This document shows positions 25,172 through 33,155 of a DNA stretch of 64,000 nucleotides, piece after piece. A program made the position numbers and the translations under genes. Origin of the DNA: Nitrospirota bacterium (lineage in GTDB: Bacteria; Nitrospirota; Thermodesulfovibrionia; Thermodesulfovibrionales; JdFR-88); contig JACWAF010000035.1 in NCBI GenBank assembly GCA_014874185.1, positions 124,001-188,000 on the forward strand. Reading direction: 5' to 3'. The notes under the pieces were generated by a model. That model did not search any database, was not told the origin of the DNA, and saw nothing but the letters and a program-made list of their open reading frames with translations. Every line of letters starts with the position of its first letter. Positions within the stretch are counted from its first letter, which is position 1.

Positions 25172-26196
25172 CAAAAACCGTAAGTGGCTGAAAAGAGAAG
25201 CCTGTAGCTTGCCACAAGCTGCACGCCGTTCACCCGCTCCCAGACTGGCACCTGCACCTTCGCCCCGAGGACGGTGTTTTTAAGCGGGAGAATCTCCAGA
25301 CCGGGCGATAGCCAGAGACTGTCGCCGCCCGTATTGGCCGGGTCGTCTATCAGGCTTGCAGGATTGGTATACCTGCCCTTGCTGTCGCTCGATCTGCTCT
25401 GATGCAGGAAAACCACCCCGCCCACAAGGTTTAAAAGCTCGCCCGCCGAGTACTTGCCGGTGAGGTCCGCCGTGATGGAGCTTCCGAAGGCATAGCCTTC
25501 AGAGTTCCTGGTTGCTATCTCGTAGCTTGCGTCTCCCTGGAGCAGGAACTTTCTTGATAATTTCGTATAGGACAGGGCCAGTATCGGGTCCCACGAGCCC
25601 GTGCCCGGCTGCATATGGGCATGTATGAACCGCCCGTTTGAACCCCGCTGCCTGTATTCCCCGGTTGTGGTCTTGAGGCCCGCTCCCGCGGCCAGTATGC
25701 CCGTGGGTCTAATATCGCTGTCCTGATATACGCGGTAGAGGGCAAGGACGGTTATGTCTCCAAGCCCGTCCAGGGGGTCCATATGGTGCTCCATCCACTG
25801 CGGGCCCATCCCCATGTCCATGAACATCTGCATGTCCATGGTGTTTCTCACATAAGGAATCGAGACGAAGAGCTTCAGCCTCGGGGTTACGCCGTATCCG
25901 GCGGTCAGCGTATATCTTGTCATCCCCATGCGGGTTGGGATGATCGTGTACTTGCCCTGGCTCTCTATCCCGGCTAAAGAGCGGCTGGCCTCACCCTCTT
26001 TAAACTTGTCCATTAAAGTGTAGCTGTAGCTGAGCTGAAGCGAAACCCTGCCGCCCCCGGGGGCCTGGGTCCCAAGCAGGCTCTCCTGTGCGCCGCTTGA
26101 AAGCTGACAGCAAAAACCCGTGGCGTAGGCCCTTGAGGCGGTGCTTGAGACGCCAATGACAAAAAGCAATCCAATAAGGAAAAAACACCTCTTCAT
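25171..26196 (-). CDS. Outer-membrane beta-barrel protein (phenol-degradation MetA/transporter-like)
   Basis: The 341-residue protein has a signal peptide (cleavage near SRAYA) and repeated amphipathic strands, and ends in an aromatic residue (SATYGF), typical of outer-membrane barrels. An early CC pair (GFCCQLSSGAQESLLG) and a Met/His-rich loop near residues 120-140 (MDMQMFMDMGMG, then WMEHHMDP) stand out, plus FIHAHMQPG. This could bind copper or a similar soft metal. It resembles proteins annotated as PF13557-type transporters. A small secreted protein gene lies 48 nt upstream on the same strand, so they likely form a two-gene operon. Confidence 0.7.
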   Translation of the reverse strand: MKRCFFLIGLLFVIGVSSTASRAYATGFCCQLSSGAQESLLGTQAPGGGRVSLQLSYSYTLMDKFKEGEASRSLAGIESQGKYTIIPTRMGMTRYTLTAGYGVTPRLKLFVSIPYVRNTMDMQMFMDMGMGPQWMEHHMDPLDGLGDITVLALYRVYQDSDIRPTGILAAGAGLKTTTGEYRQRGSNGRFIHAHMQPGTGSWDPILALSYTKLSRKFLLQGDASYEIATRNSEGYAFGSSITADLTGKYSAGELLNLVGGVVFLHQSRSSDSKGRYTNPASLIDDPANTGGDSLWLSPGLEILPLKNTVLGAKVQVPVWERVNGVQLVASYRLLFSATYGF

Positions 26197-26244
26197 TTTG
26201 AATCTCCCCTCTCTTATTTTTGGAAAATAATATTTCCGGTCCCT

Positions 26245-26532
26245 TCAGACCGGTTCGGGAGGGAGTTCCTTTTCGAAGGCCATAATAAAAGAGGCTGGAA
26301 GAGGCTCCACCGGGAACGTCGTTGAAAACCCCGGAATGTGGTTAACCGCGGCCCCTTCGGCAAGCGCCGGCATAAGCGGGCCTGAGTGGACGAAATTGGC
26401 GGAGCTGCTGCATACGTCAAGAGTAAATATGGAAGTCCTCTCCTTAGCGCCGCCGGGCGCAGGGCCCATCTGAAGAGGGGCGGCAAAAGAAAGGGTCAAG
26501 AGAAAAATGACGGTGAGCCCTGTCGCTCTCAA
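26245..26532 (-). CDS. Small secreted protein of unknown function
   Basis: The 95-residue product starts at TTG 26532 and has a hydrophobic signal segment (LTVIFLLTLSFAAPL). The mature part contains DVCSSSANFVHSGPLMP and a proline-rich C-terminus (FEKELPPEPV). The signal needs this upstream start, yet there is no Shine-Dalgarno sequence: a promoter with TTGACA and TAGAAT ends 9 nt before the TTG, so the mRNA is probably leaderless. It precedes the Met-rich outer-membrane protein and may work with it. I do not recognise the family. Confidence 0.6.
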   Translation of the reverse strand: MRATGLTVIFLLTLSFAAPLQMGPAPGGAKERTSIFTLDVCSSSANFVHSGPLMPALAEGAAVNHIPGFSTTFPVEPLPASFIMAFEKELPPEPV

Positions 26533-26541
26533 TTCAGGCTG

Positions 26542-26571
26542 ATTCTAAGGGCGCACACCATGGGCTGTCAA
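26542..26571 (-). promoter_or_regulatory. Promoter of the small secreted protein/outer-membrane protein operon
   Basis: On the minus strand, perfect TTGACA (26571-26566) and TAGAAT (26547-26542) are 18 nt apart. The start codon TTG at 26532 is only 9 nt further. Confidence 0.65.
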
Positions 26572-26631
26572 TATCAAATTATAATTATAAACAACTCTCA
26601 CTTCATGGAATTTATATTTAGGCAAGCGCTT

Positions 26632-27069
26632 ATGATAAACTCAATGATGAAGTTCGTCCTGCTCCTTATCCTTCTATTAGGGATAGCGGCCTGCAATTCG
26701 AGGCCGCAGGGCCTGGAGGTGCCCCTGGACGGCAGTCGCGCCATAGTGGATGTTGCCGCTCTCAAAGAGGGCACTCCCGGATTCTACTGGGTGGAAATCG
26801 AAGGCAAGAGGATCGGCTTTTTTATCATAAAGGTAGATGGGAAGGTCTCGTCCTATTTCAATGCCTGCGCGAAATGCTATCCCAGGAAGCTCGGCTACCG
26901 CTTCGAAAATGGTTCGCTCGTCTGCAGGGCCTGCTCGGTCAGGTACGACGTGCATGAACTGAACAACGGCATCGGCGGGTGCTATCCGCTGCCTCTGAAG
27001 GGGGAAATGGCCGGGCGAAAGTACGTGATAGAGGAGGGCGCTCTATTGAATGGAGTAAGGTATTTCTGA
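26632..27069 (+). CDS. DUF2318-type Cys-rich lipoprotein (FtrD-like)
   Basis: I start at ATG 26632 (145 residues); ATGs at 26644 and 26647 are alternatives. A lipoprotein signal (LLLGIAACNS) precedes a soluble domain. WVEIEGKRIGFFIIKVDGKV leads to the metal-binding block ACAKCYPRKLGYRFENG, LVCRACSVRYDVHELN and GIGGCYPLPLKGE. Two CxxC pairs plus a fifth Cys match DUF2318, the soluble domain linked to iron uptake (FtrD) and membrane Fe-S proteins. It is divergent from the small secreted protein/outer-membrane protein pair, so the three genes may form a metal-handling set. Confidence 0.78.
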   Translation: MINSMMKFVLLLILLLGIAACNSRPQGLEVPLDGSRAIVDVAALKEGTPGFYWVEIEGKRIGFFIIKVDGKVSSYFNACAKCYPRKLGYRFENGSLVCRACSVRYDVHELNNGIGGCYPLPLKGEMAGRKYVIEEGALLNGVRYF

Positions 27070-27104
27070 TGCGTAAAAACCGTCCTTTGCGGGCTTTGAA
27101 ATAA

Positions 27105-27131
27105 AAAAGGGCGCCTTCCGCGCCCCCTTTT
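27105..27131. terminator. Bidirectional terminator
   Basis: AAAAAAGGGCG and CGCGCCCCCTTTT form a hairpin between two convergent genes, with an A-run on one side and a T-run on the other. Confidence 0.8.
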
Positions 27132-27148
27132 CCTCAGTTCTTGTCCTC

Positions 27149-27466
27149 CTATTTGGTCTCAATCTCCTCCGCGGCCTCTTTCGGCTTGGGCGTCAAGGCA
27201 TCCACAACGAACCCAAGCAGGGTGCCCGTGACCGCGCCCAGCACTATGCTGACCGATGCCGTGCAGAAGAGCCCCAGCAGGGTGCCCACCACCACCATCA
27301 TCCGCACCAGGATGGTGGACTCTACCGCGTGGCCTACCAGGTGCTGTATTACCACCAGTGTGCCGAAGCTGCCAAAATAAAATCCGGGGACGATTCCGAA
27401 TATCAGGAAAAAGATCCCACCCATGACCGCCCCTATCTTCCTTCCTATCCTTGGCCCAGTGTCCAT
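27149..27466 (-). CDS. Small membrane protein, paralogue 1
   Basis: The 105-residue protein has three or four hydrophobic segments rich in Gly (GAVMGGIFFLIFGIVPGFYF, LVVVGTLLGLFCTASVSI style) and an acidic C-terminal tail (KPKEAAEEIETK). It starts at ATG 27466 behind AAAGGAGG. It shares layout and short motifs with its upstream neighbour at 27490: R..GA..G near the start, FG..PG, RM..V, and DAL..PK..AEE at the end. The pair looks like a tandem duplication. Function unknown. Confidence 0.72.
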   Translation of the reverse strand: MDTGPRIGRKIGAVMGGIFFLIFGIVPGFYFGSFGTLVVIQHLVGHAVESTILVRMMVVVGTLLGLFCTASVSIVLGAVTGTLLGFVVDALTPKPKEAAEEIETK

Positions 27467-27489
27467 CTTTATTCCTCCTTTTACTGGAT

Positions 27490-27804
27490 TTAAGCCCTTT
27501 CTTTTTCTTCGGCTTTCTTCGGAGCGCGGAGGGCGTCCACCAAAATACCCAGAAGCCAGCCTGCAAAACTGGCGCCCAATACAAAGACCAGCCCGGATAC
27601 CATTACCCCGATGAGCATCGAGGCGGCCACTATCATCCTGGGCAGGATCCCAGGCCCTACCGGATAGCCAAAGAGCGTGCCAGCCAGGTTCAGGCCCATG
27701 ACCCCGCCAAGAAAGGAACCGGGCAGAAGCCCGAACACGGCAAAGAGGACAAGCCCAGCCCCCGCGCCTATCAGGGTCATCCTGGTTGAGAACCTCTTGT
27801 TCAT
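27490..27804 (-). CDS. Small membrane protein, paralogue 2
   Basis: I start at ATG 27804 behind AAAGGAGG (104 residues); the longer in-frame start at 27867 has no support. Hydrophobic segments include IGAGAGLVLFAVFGLLPGSF, VAASMLIGVMVSGLVFVLG and a final GWLLGILVDAL followed by RAPKKAEEKERA. It resembles the gene 23 nt downstream over its full length. The Gly-rich hydrophobic pattern may form helical hairpins in the inner membrane. Function unknown. Confidence 0.72.
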   Translation of the reverse strand: MNKRFSTRMTLIGAGAGLVLFAVFGLLPGSFLGGVMGLNLAGTLFGYPVGPGILPRMIVAASMLIGVMVSGLVFVLGASFAGWLLGILVDALRAPKKAEEKERA

Positions 27805-28016
27805 CTTAAGCCTCCTTTCTACCGACTCCGCATAAAGATATGCATCGGATATGCCAGCCGGAAGCATTCGATTTTAAAAGAAACCCGCTAAGAAGATTTT
27901 TGCAGTTCGGCAAACCGGTTTGCAAAACCGCAAAAACCGCTTTATTCCAATGGAACTGCAGCTTCAAGTTGACATCCCCGGCCCATGGGGCCGATAATTA
28001 ACTGAAGGATTTTCCA

Positions 28017-28967
28017 ATGGACATGAGGCGCTATAATTCCTTTTCATCTTTTGCAAGAAGCTATTTCGGCGGGGAAAAGATCCATAAGGTAAACATAGAC
28101 GCGGGTTTTACCTGTCCCAACCGCGACGGCACCGTGGGCGTGGGCGGCTGCATCTACTGCAACAACTCAAGTTTCAGGCCATCTTCGTGCAAGCCCTCGC
28201 TGTCCGTGAAGGAGCAGGTTGAAAACGGCATCGCTTACCTCCGGAAACGCTACCGGGCGGAACGCTTCATCGCCTATTTTCAGCCCTATACAAATACCTA
28301 TGCACCCGTTGAGGAACTCCGGCGCCTTTACCTCGAAGCGCTGGAAAACCCTTTGGTCGCGGGGCTTGCCATAGGCACGAGGCCCGACTGCGTGGACGAG
28401 GAGAAAATGTCCCTCCTGGCCGGCATCGCCAAGACCCGTTTCGTGCTGATAGAGTACGGGCTGCAATCCATTTACGATAAAAGCCTCCGGTATATAAACC
28501 GCGGACACGATTATAACAAGTTCCTGCAAGCGCTCCGGCTCACCTCCGGCAGGGGCATACATACAGGCGCGCACCTGATCGCGGGTTTGCCGACGGAAAG
28601 CCGTGAAGAGACCCTGCACATGGCGGACGTGGTCTCCGGTCTGGACATAGGGTTTCTCAAGATACATCAGCTGCAGGTAGTGAAGGGCACCAGGCTTGAG
28701 GCGGATTACCGGAGGGAGCCCTTTCACGTATTCGGCTATGATGAATACCTCGAGTTCCTGGCCGGCTTTCTCGAACGGCTAAACCCCGGCATAGTCCTCC
28801 AGCGCCTGTTCGCCACCGCCCCGGATGACATCCTTGTAGCCCCGCAATGGGGGGCGGACAGGCACCGGATTCACAGGGACATAGAGCTGAAGCTGGCCGA
28901 AATGGACACCTTCCAGGGTAAAAGGTTCCATGACCCTGTCAATCGGACGGGGGCGGTCAGGAATTAG
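28017..28967 (+). CDS. Radical SAM protein, TIGR01212 (YhcC) family
   Basis: The 316 residues begin RYNSFSSFARSYFGGEKIHK and carry the radical SAM cluster as CPNRDGTVGVGGCIYC, the spacing typical of the YhcC/TIGR01212 group. YFQPYTNTYAPVEELRRLY, IGTRPDCVDEEK and LIEYGLQSIYDKSLRYINRGHDY complete the signature. The substrate of this group is not established. It is a single gene. Its 3' end overlaps the convergent hybrid kinase gene by 11 nt. Confidence 0.9.
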   Translation: MDMRRYNSFSSFARSYFGGEKIHKVNIDAGFTCPNRDGTVGVGGCIYCNNSSFRPSSCKPSLSVKEQVENGIAYLRKRYRAERFIAYFQPYTNTYAPVEELRRLYLEALENPLVAGLAIGTRPDCVDEEKMSLLAGIAKTRFVLIEYGLQSIYDKSLRYINRGHDYNKFLQALRLTSGRGIHTGAHLIAGLPTESREETLHMADVVSGLDIGFLKIHQLQVVKGTRLEADYRREPFHVFGYDEYLEFLAGFLERLNPGIVLQRLFATAPDDILVAPQWGADRHRIHRDIELKLAEMDTFQGKRFHDPVNRTGAVRN

Positions 28968-31032
28968 AGATGCTGCCGTTTCGGATTACCCGGTGCACCT
29001 CGCGGCTCAGTGTCCTTATCATGTAAGGCTTCGCCACCACTCCCGCAAAGCCGTATTCCATGTAGTTGGCCATTATAGGGTCATTCGAGTACCCGCTTGA
29101 AACGATGACCTTCACTGCGGGGTCTACCTCAAGCAGCTTCTGTATCGCCTCTTTGCCGCCCATCCCCCCTGGGACTGTCAGGTCCATGATTATGGCGTCG
29201 AAAGCCTTGCCGGTCTCCTTCGCCTCCTTGAAAAGGGTTATCGCGTCCTTTCCGTCCGGGACGCCGACCACCTCGTAGCCGGACCTGTTCAGCATCTCCC
29301 CGGCCACTTCGCGCACAAGCTCCTCGTCGTCCATGACCAGTATCCTTCCCGATCCCATGAACGGAAGCTCGTCGTCATGGTTCCGTCCCGCTATCTGGCC
29401 GCCGGAGGCTGGCAGGTAGACGTGGAACCTGGTCCCCTTGCCGGATTCCGATTCCACGGTTATATTGCCCCCGTGCTTTTTCACGATGGAGTAGCAGGTC
29501 GCAAGCCCCAGCCCGCTGCCCTTCTGCTTGGTTGTGAAGTAAGGGTCGAAGATGTTGTGCAGATGTTCCTTCGGGATGCCTATCCCGTGGTCCTCGATGG
29601 TGATGCGGATGAACATGGTCCCGGCGCCCGGGTCCTCCTTTGAAACCACCGTGCAGTTTTCGCAGCTTACCCGGACAATGCCGCCTTTCGGCATGGCCTG
29701 CTGCGCGTTCAGGATCAGGTTGTGGACCACCTGGCTTATCTGCCCCTCATCGGCCTCCACGGGCCAGAGGTCCTCGGGTATCCGGAATTCGCACCTCACG
29801 TTTGAGCCCCGCAGGGCGAAACCGGTAGACTCCCGTATCAGGCCGCCAATCGGGAGCACCTTTTTAACCGGCATGCCGCCCTTGGAGAATGTTAAAAGCT
29901 GCTGCGTGAGGTCCCTGGCGCGCAGGGAGGCCCTTTCGGCTGTTTCCAGCCTCGGAGTCAGCTTGTCTTCCGGCTTCGAATATACCTTTGCCAGGGAGAT
30001 GTTGCCCAGGATGGCCGTAAGCAGGTTGTTGAAGTCATGCGCGATCCCGCCCGCCAGGATCCCAAGGGATTCCAGTTTCCTGGCGCGCAGGAGTTCGTCT
30101 TCCATCCGCTCGCGCTCTATGATCTGGTGCTGAAGCTCGTCATTGGTGTTTTTCAGCTGGGCAGTGCGCTCCTCGACCAGTTTCTCAAGGTCCTCCCGAT
30201 AGCGCTGAAGCTGCTCCTCGGCCTTTTTGCGCTCCGAGAGCTCGGCCTCCAGCTTGCGGTTGGCCTCCTCCCACTGCGATGTGCGCATGGCTATAAGCTC
30301 CTCCAGCCCGCGCCTGTGCAGGGTGAGTTCATGGTCCCATTTTTTTATCTGTTCGAGCATCTGGTTGAAGCCCTCGGCCAGCGTGGCTATCTCTTCGATA
30401 TTGCCGGCGGGGATCTTTATGGAATAATCCTTGTGGTCCGAGACCCGCTGCATCGCCTCGGCAAGATCGAATACCGGGCCGGTTATCGACTTCTGAAGAC
30501 GCGAGAAGAGATAAGAGGCTATTGCTATCGAGACGACGCCCATGAACAGGAGCAGGGTTAAAAAGGCGAGTATCCTGAGATAAAGCTCTTTTATATCCGA
30601 GCGGAGATAGATTGTCCCTATCGTCTCCCCTGACATGAGTATGGGTTCCGAGAAGGACATGTACATCCCCTCGAAATGGTTCCCGTATACAAAGGGCATT
30701 TGGGGGTTCACTACGGCATGGCCCTTGCGGGAGTACCTGGCGAACAGCTCGCCGTCCTTCGTGTAGATGTCCGCCTGCACCACGGTGGGCACGTCCTCCA
30801 GGGAGGAGAGTATCTCCTCGGCCGTCCTCTGGTCCGAAAATACGATAGACGCCGTATTGTTGGTGCCAAGGATCTTGGCCTCGGTGGCCAGGCTGTCTAC
30901 TATGTGTTTTTTGTACTCATATACTTCGCTGACTACGAGCACGGCGGCTATCAGGGCGAAGGCGGCCCCGATAGACAGGAGGTTCATCCTCACCAGCCTC
31001 TTCTTTATGCTCTGTCTACCGGGAATTCTCAC
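28957..31032 (-). CDS. Membrane hybrid histidine kinase with CHASE8-like sensor, HAMP and receiver
   Basis: The product has 691 residues. A membrane segment (about 14-36) is followed by a periplasmic domain (37-150) of the CHASE8 type as in YfiN: SLATEAKILGTNNTASIVFSD, then EEILSSLEDVPTVVQADIYT and DGELFARYS. After a second membrane segment (about 152-176) come HAMP, a long coiled coil (about 240-310), a HisKA domain with phospho-acceptor in GGIAHDFNNLL (His near 332), a HATPase domain (DHGIGIPKEHL, GSGLGLATCYSIVKKHGG) and a C-terminal receiver with Asp in MDLTVPG near 616. It overlaps the YfiR-like gene by 4 nt (ATGA). In YfiBNR, YfiR represses YfiN, a diguanylate cyclase; here the same kind of sensor controls a kinase. 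Confidence 0.9.
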   Translation of the reverse strand: MRIPGRQSIKKRLVRMNLLSIGAAFALIAAVLVVSEVYEYKKHIVDSLATEAKILGTNNTASIVFSDQRTAEEILSSLEDVPTVVQADIYTKDGELFARYSRKGHAVVNPQMPFVYGNHFEGMYMSFSEPILMSGETIGTIYLRSDIKELYLRILAFLTLLLFMGVVSIAIASYLFSRLQKSITGPVFDLAEAMQRVSDHKDYSIKIPAGNIEEIATLAEGFNQMLEQIKKWDHELTLHRRGLEELIAMRTSQWEEANRKLEAELSERKKAEEQLQRYREDLEKLVEERTAQLKNTNDELQHQIIERERMEDELLRARKLESLGILAGGIAHDFNNLLTAILGNISLAKVYSKPEDKLTPRLETAERASLRARDLTQQLLTFSKGGMPVKKVLPIGGLIRESTGFALRGSNVRCEFRIPEDLWPVEADEGQISQVVHNLILNAQQAMPKGGIVRVSCENCTVVSKEDPGAGTMFIRITIEDHGIGIPKEHLHNIFDPYFTTKQKGSGLGLATCYSIVKKHGGNITVESESGKGTRFHVYLPASGGQIAGRNHDDELPFMGSGRILVMDDEELVREVAGEMLNRSGYEVVGVPDGKDAITLFKEAKETGKAFDAIIMDLTVPGGMGGKEAIQKLLEVDPAVKVIVSSGYSNDPIMANYMEYGFAGVVAKPYMIRTLSREVHRVIRNGSISNS

Positions 31033-31604
31033 TTTGAGCTGACGATCCTGGCCAGTTTCAAAAGCCGGGAATCTATCCTCAATCCCGCCCGCCTGGCGGC
31101 CTCCAGGTTTACCTCGAACCTGATCTTTCCCTCATAAAGGAACATGTTTATGATCACCCCGCGGGCCGCAAACCCATCGGTATCGCCAATGGTGAGCACA
31201 TGGGCCCCCTTCAGCGCATCCAATATCTGCTCAAGCCGGCCCTTCTGGGAACCGGGGATGAAAAGCACATCGCAGTTTTTCAGGTGCTTAACGCAGTTCA
31301 CATTTTTTACAATTATTTTCCTGCCGCCAACCGCCCTGTCTTTAATCATGGCCAGGCTTTCCCCGAAGGGGTCCGATCCGATTATGTAAAAAAGGAGGTT
31401 GGGCCCGGCATTAGGCTCTGCAGGCCACTCTACGAAATTGATGAAATTATAAATGAACGCCGCCTTAACCTTGTACCCTTCGGCTTCGTTAAGGGCGTAA
31501 GCCGGCTGATGAACGAGGGCGGCCGCAATTACCATTGCCATAAGGACCCCCACCTTCAACCTGAACAGCCCAGTCCCCCTGCGGGCAGTCTCTTCAGAAC
31601 GCAT
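31029..31604 (-). CDS. YfiR-like periplasmic protein (DUF4154)
   Basis: The 191-residue protein has a signal peptide (cleavage near QPAYA) and the DUF4154 pattern: YKVKAAFIYNFINFVEWP, YIIGSDPFGESLAMI, GRKIIVKNVNCVKHLKNCDVLF, and VLTIGDTDGFAARGVIINMF. YfiR proteins bind and inhibit the periplasmic CHASE8 domain of a partner in the inner membrane. The Cys pair in VNCVKHLKNC could form a disulfide as in Pseudomonas YfiR. The gene is directly upstream of, and overlaps, the CHASE8 hybrid kinase, which is its likely partner. Confidence 0.87.
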   Translation of the reverse strand: MRSEETARRGTGLFRLKVGVLMAMVIAAALVHQPAYALNEAEGYKVKAAFIYNFINFVEWPAEPNAGPNLLFYIIGSDPFGESLAMIKDRAVGGRKIIVKNVNCVKHLKNCDVLFIPGSQKGRLEQILDALKGAHVLTIGDTDGFAARGVIINMFLYEGKIRFEVNLEAARRAGLRIDSRLLKLARIVSSK

Positions 31605-31823
31605 TATTCACCATTTTTCGGCGGCACGGGAAGCTATCCGGAAAGATGAAAAAGCCAAATACATGGATCCAGCAGCCAATGCCAGTTTTTTCCAAGCCCA
31701 CCCAGCCCCAAAACCGGTCTAAAAAAACAACTCTTTTTCAAGCTTGTTATAAATTACCGGTACAAGTAAAGTCAAGTTGAAAGAGGCACGGCTCCGGGAG
31801 ATGATTTTTAGAAGGTCTGAAAA

Positions 31824-31852
31824 GAAAGGCCCCGCGCGGCGCGGGGCCTTTC
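31824..31852 (-). terminator. Terminator of the DUF2155 lipoprotein gene
   Basis: GAAAGGCCCCGC and GCGGGGCCTTTC form a perfect 12-bp stem with a 5-nt loop, 28 nt downstream of the lipoprotein stop. The stem itself supplies the T-run on each strand. Confidence 0.8.
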
Positions 31853-31879
31853 GAAACTGCTGATCGACGCGGGCGCCTT

Positions 31880-32401
31880 CTAGCTCTTTTTGCCTTCCTT
31901 GAGAGTTATGGCGTATTTCTCGTGCTGGAAGGGGTGTATCTGAGGGAACTTGGCATAAAGCCAGCTGTTGAATATCTCTTTGCCGCCCTCGGTCACCTTC
32001 ACCTTCACGGCGGGGTTGTTGGGCTCGTTGGAAACGGAGGTAATGTTGCTTCCTTCCATCTTGAAGTCGGGAAGGAACTGGCTTGGTTCAACCGTGATAT
32101 CGGAGCCAGGTATCTTATAACTTCCGCCAAGCTTTACGTTCACGTCCTGGCTCTTGCCGGTGGTTTTGTCCTGGACGTCAAGGACAACGCTCTTCCAGCC
32201 CTTTACTATGTCGGGCACTGTTACATTGGTCTCGGTAGGGGGCACAATTGCCTGCCCAGGGCCCACGCCGGGGTGCCCGGGCGGCATCTCCTGCTGGGGC
32301 ATCGTCTGCGGAGCAGGCGGCGTAGTCTCCTTCTTCTTGCAGGCCGCAAAGGGCACGAGGAGCGCCAGGGCAAAGATTACGATTACCGACCTCTTTAACA
32401 T
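31880..32401 (-). CDS. DUF2155 lipoprotein
   Basis: I start at ATG 32401 behind AAGGAGG (173 residues); an upstream in-frame start at 32434 has no such site. The lipobox is VPFAACKKK. A Pro/Met/Gln-rich linker (PPAPQTMPQQEMPPGHPG) leads to a single domain with VQDKTTGKSQDVNVKLGGSY, NPAVKVKVTEGGKEIFNSWL and FPQIHPFQHEKYAITL, the DUF2155 pattern. Function unknown; it should be anchored in the envelope. It lies between its terminator and the tRNA-Ser gene. Confidence 0.82.
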   Translation of the reverse strand: MLKRSVIVIFALALLVPFAACKKKETTPPAPQTMPQQEMPPGHPGVGPGQAIVPPTETNVTVPDIVKGWKSVVLDVQDKTTGKSQDVNVKLGGSYKIPGSDITVEPSQFLPDFKMEGSNITSVSNEPNNPAVKVKVTEGGKEIFNSWLYAKFPQIHPFQHEKYAITLKEGKKS

Positions 32402-32439
32402 TAATATCCTCCTTGGAAAAATAGTTTCCCGCATTAATA

Positions 32440-32529
32440 CGGAGAGGCAGGGATTCGAACCCTGGGTGAGGTGTTACCCCCACAACCGCTTAGCAGGCGG
32501 CTGCCTTCGACCGACTCGGCCACCTCTCC
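32440..32529 (-). tRNA. tRNA-Ser (anticodon GCU)
   Basis: Read on the minus strand, the acceptor stem GGAGAGG pairs with CCTCTCC. The gene has a D-arm (GGCCGAGTCGGTC), an anticodon loop CTGCTAA with anticodon GCT (32494-32492), a long variable arm typical of class II tRNAs, and the T-loop GGTTCGAATCC. The discriminator base is G at 32440, as expected for serine. The 3' CCA is not encoded. It reads AGC and AGU codons. Confidence 0.96.
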
Positions 32530-32635
32530 AAACATATCATGATAACAAGTTGGGCGGCTTCAAGTAAAGCGCGGGTAATTAAGGGAAAAAGCCGCGCATC
32601 TGAGATTATAGCAGGTTCTGATGTATATTAAACGT

Positions 32636-33055
32636 ATGGGAATCTTTGGCGTAAGTGCCGAAAAAGAAAGGGAACTGAGGGAGAAGATGGCCGCCCTTGG
32701 AATCAGGGAGGAGGACCTGGAGGAGTCCTTCATCCGCTCCGGGGGCCATGGGGGCCAGAACGTGAACAAGGTGGCAACCTGCGTGCAATTGAGGCATCTG
32801 CCCACCGGCCTGGAGGTGAAGTGCCAGAGGGAGCGCACTCAGGCCCTTAACCGCTACTTCGCCCGGAAGATACTCGCCGCGAAGATAGAGGCGCTTATGA
32901 AAGGGGAGGAAAGCGAGGAGCGGAAGCGCATAGAGAAGATCCGCAGGCAGAAGAGGAAGCGCTCCAAACGCGCCAAGGAGAAGATGCTGGCCGAAAAGAA
33001 GGCGGTCGGGGAGAAGAAAAAAATGCGCGAGGCGGTCAGGCCCGGAGAGGAATAG
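32636..33055 (+). CDS. Release-factor-like protein with GGQ motif
   Basis: This 139-residue protein (from ATG 32636; an in-frame ATG at 32621 is possible) contains only the peptidyl-tRNA hydrolysis domain of class I release factors: EESFIRSGGHGGQNVNKVAT, then VQLRHLPTGLEVKCQRERTQ, and a long basic C-terminal tail (RKRSKRAKEKML). This layout is like ArfB/YaeJ and related proteins that free stalled ribosomes. The tail would insert into the mRNA channel. It has no clear Shine-Dalgarno sequence; a TATATT lies 6 nt before ATG 32636, so it may be leaderless. Confidence 0.88.
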   Translation: MGIFGVSAEKERELREKMAALGIREEDLEESFIRSGGHGGQNVNKVATCVQLRHLPTGLEVKCQRERTQALNRYFARKILAAKIEALMKGEESEERKRIEKIRRQKRKRSKRAKEKMLAEKKAVGEKKKMREAVRPGEE

Positions 33056-33155
33056 GCTGAAAAACGGAACCGGGGCTTTCTTTTTTAAGATTAAATAAGT
33101 TTTTCTTTTGGTTCCAGAGCCGGGGTATGGGCGGAGCCCCATAAAAACCAAATGC

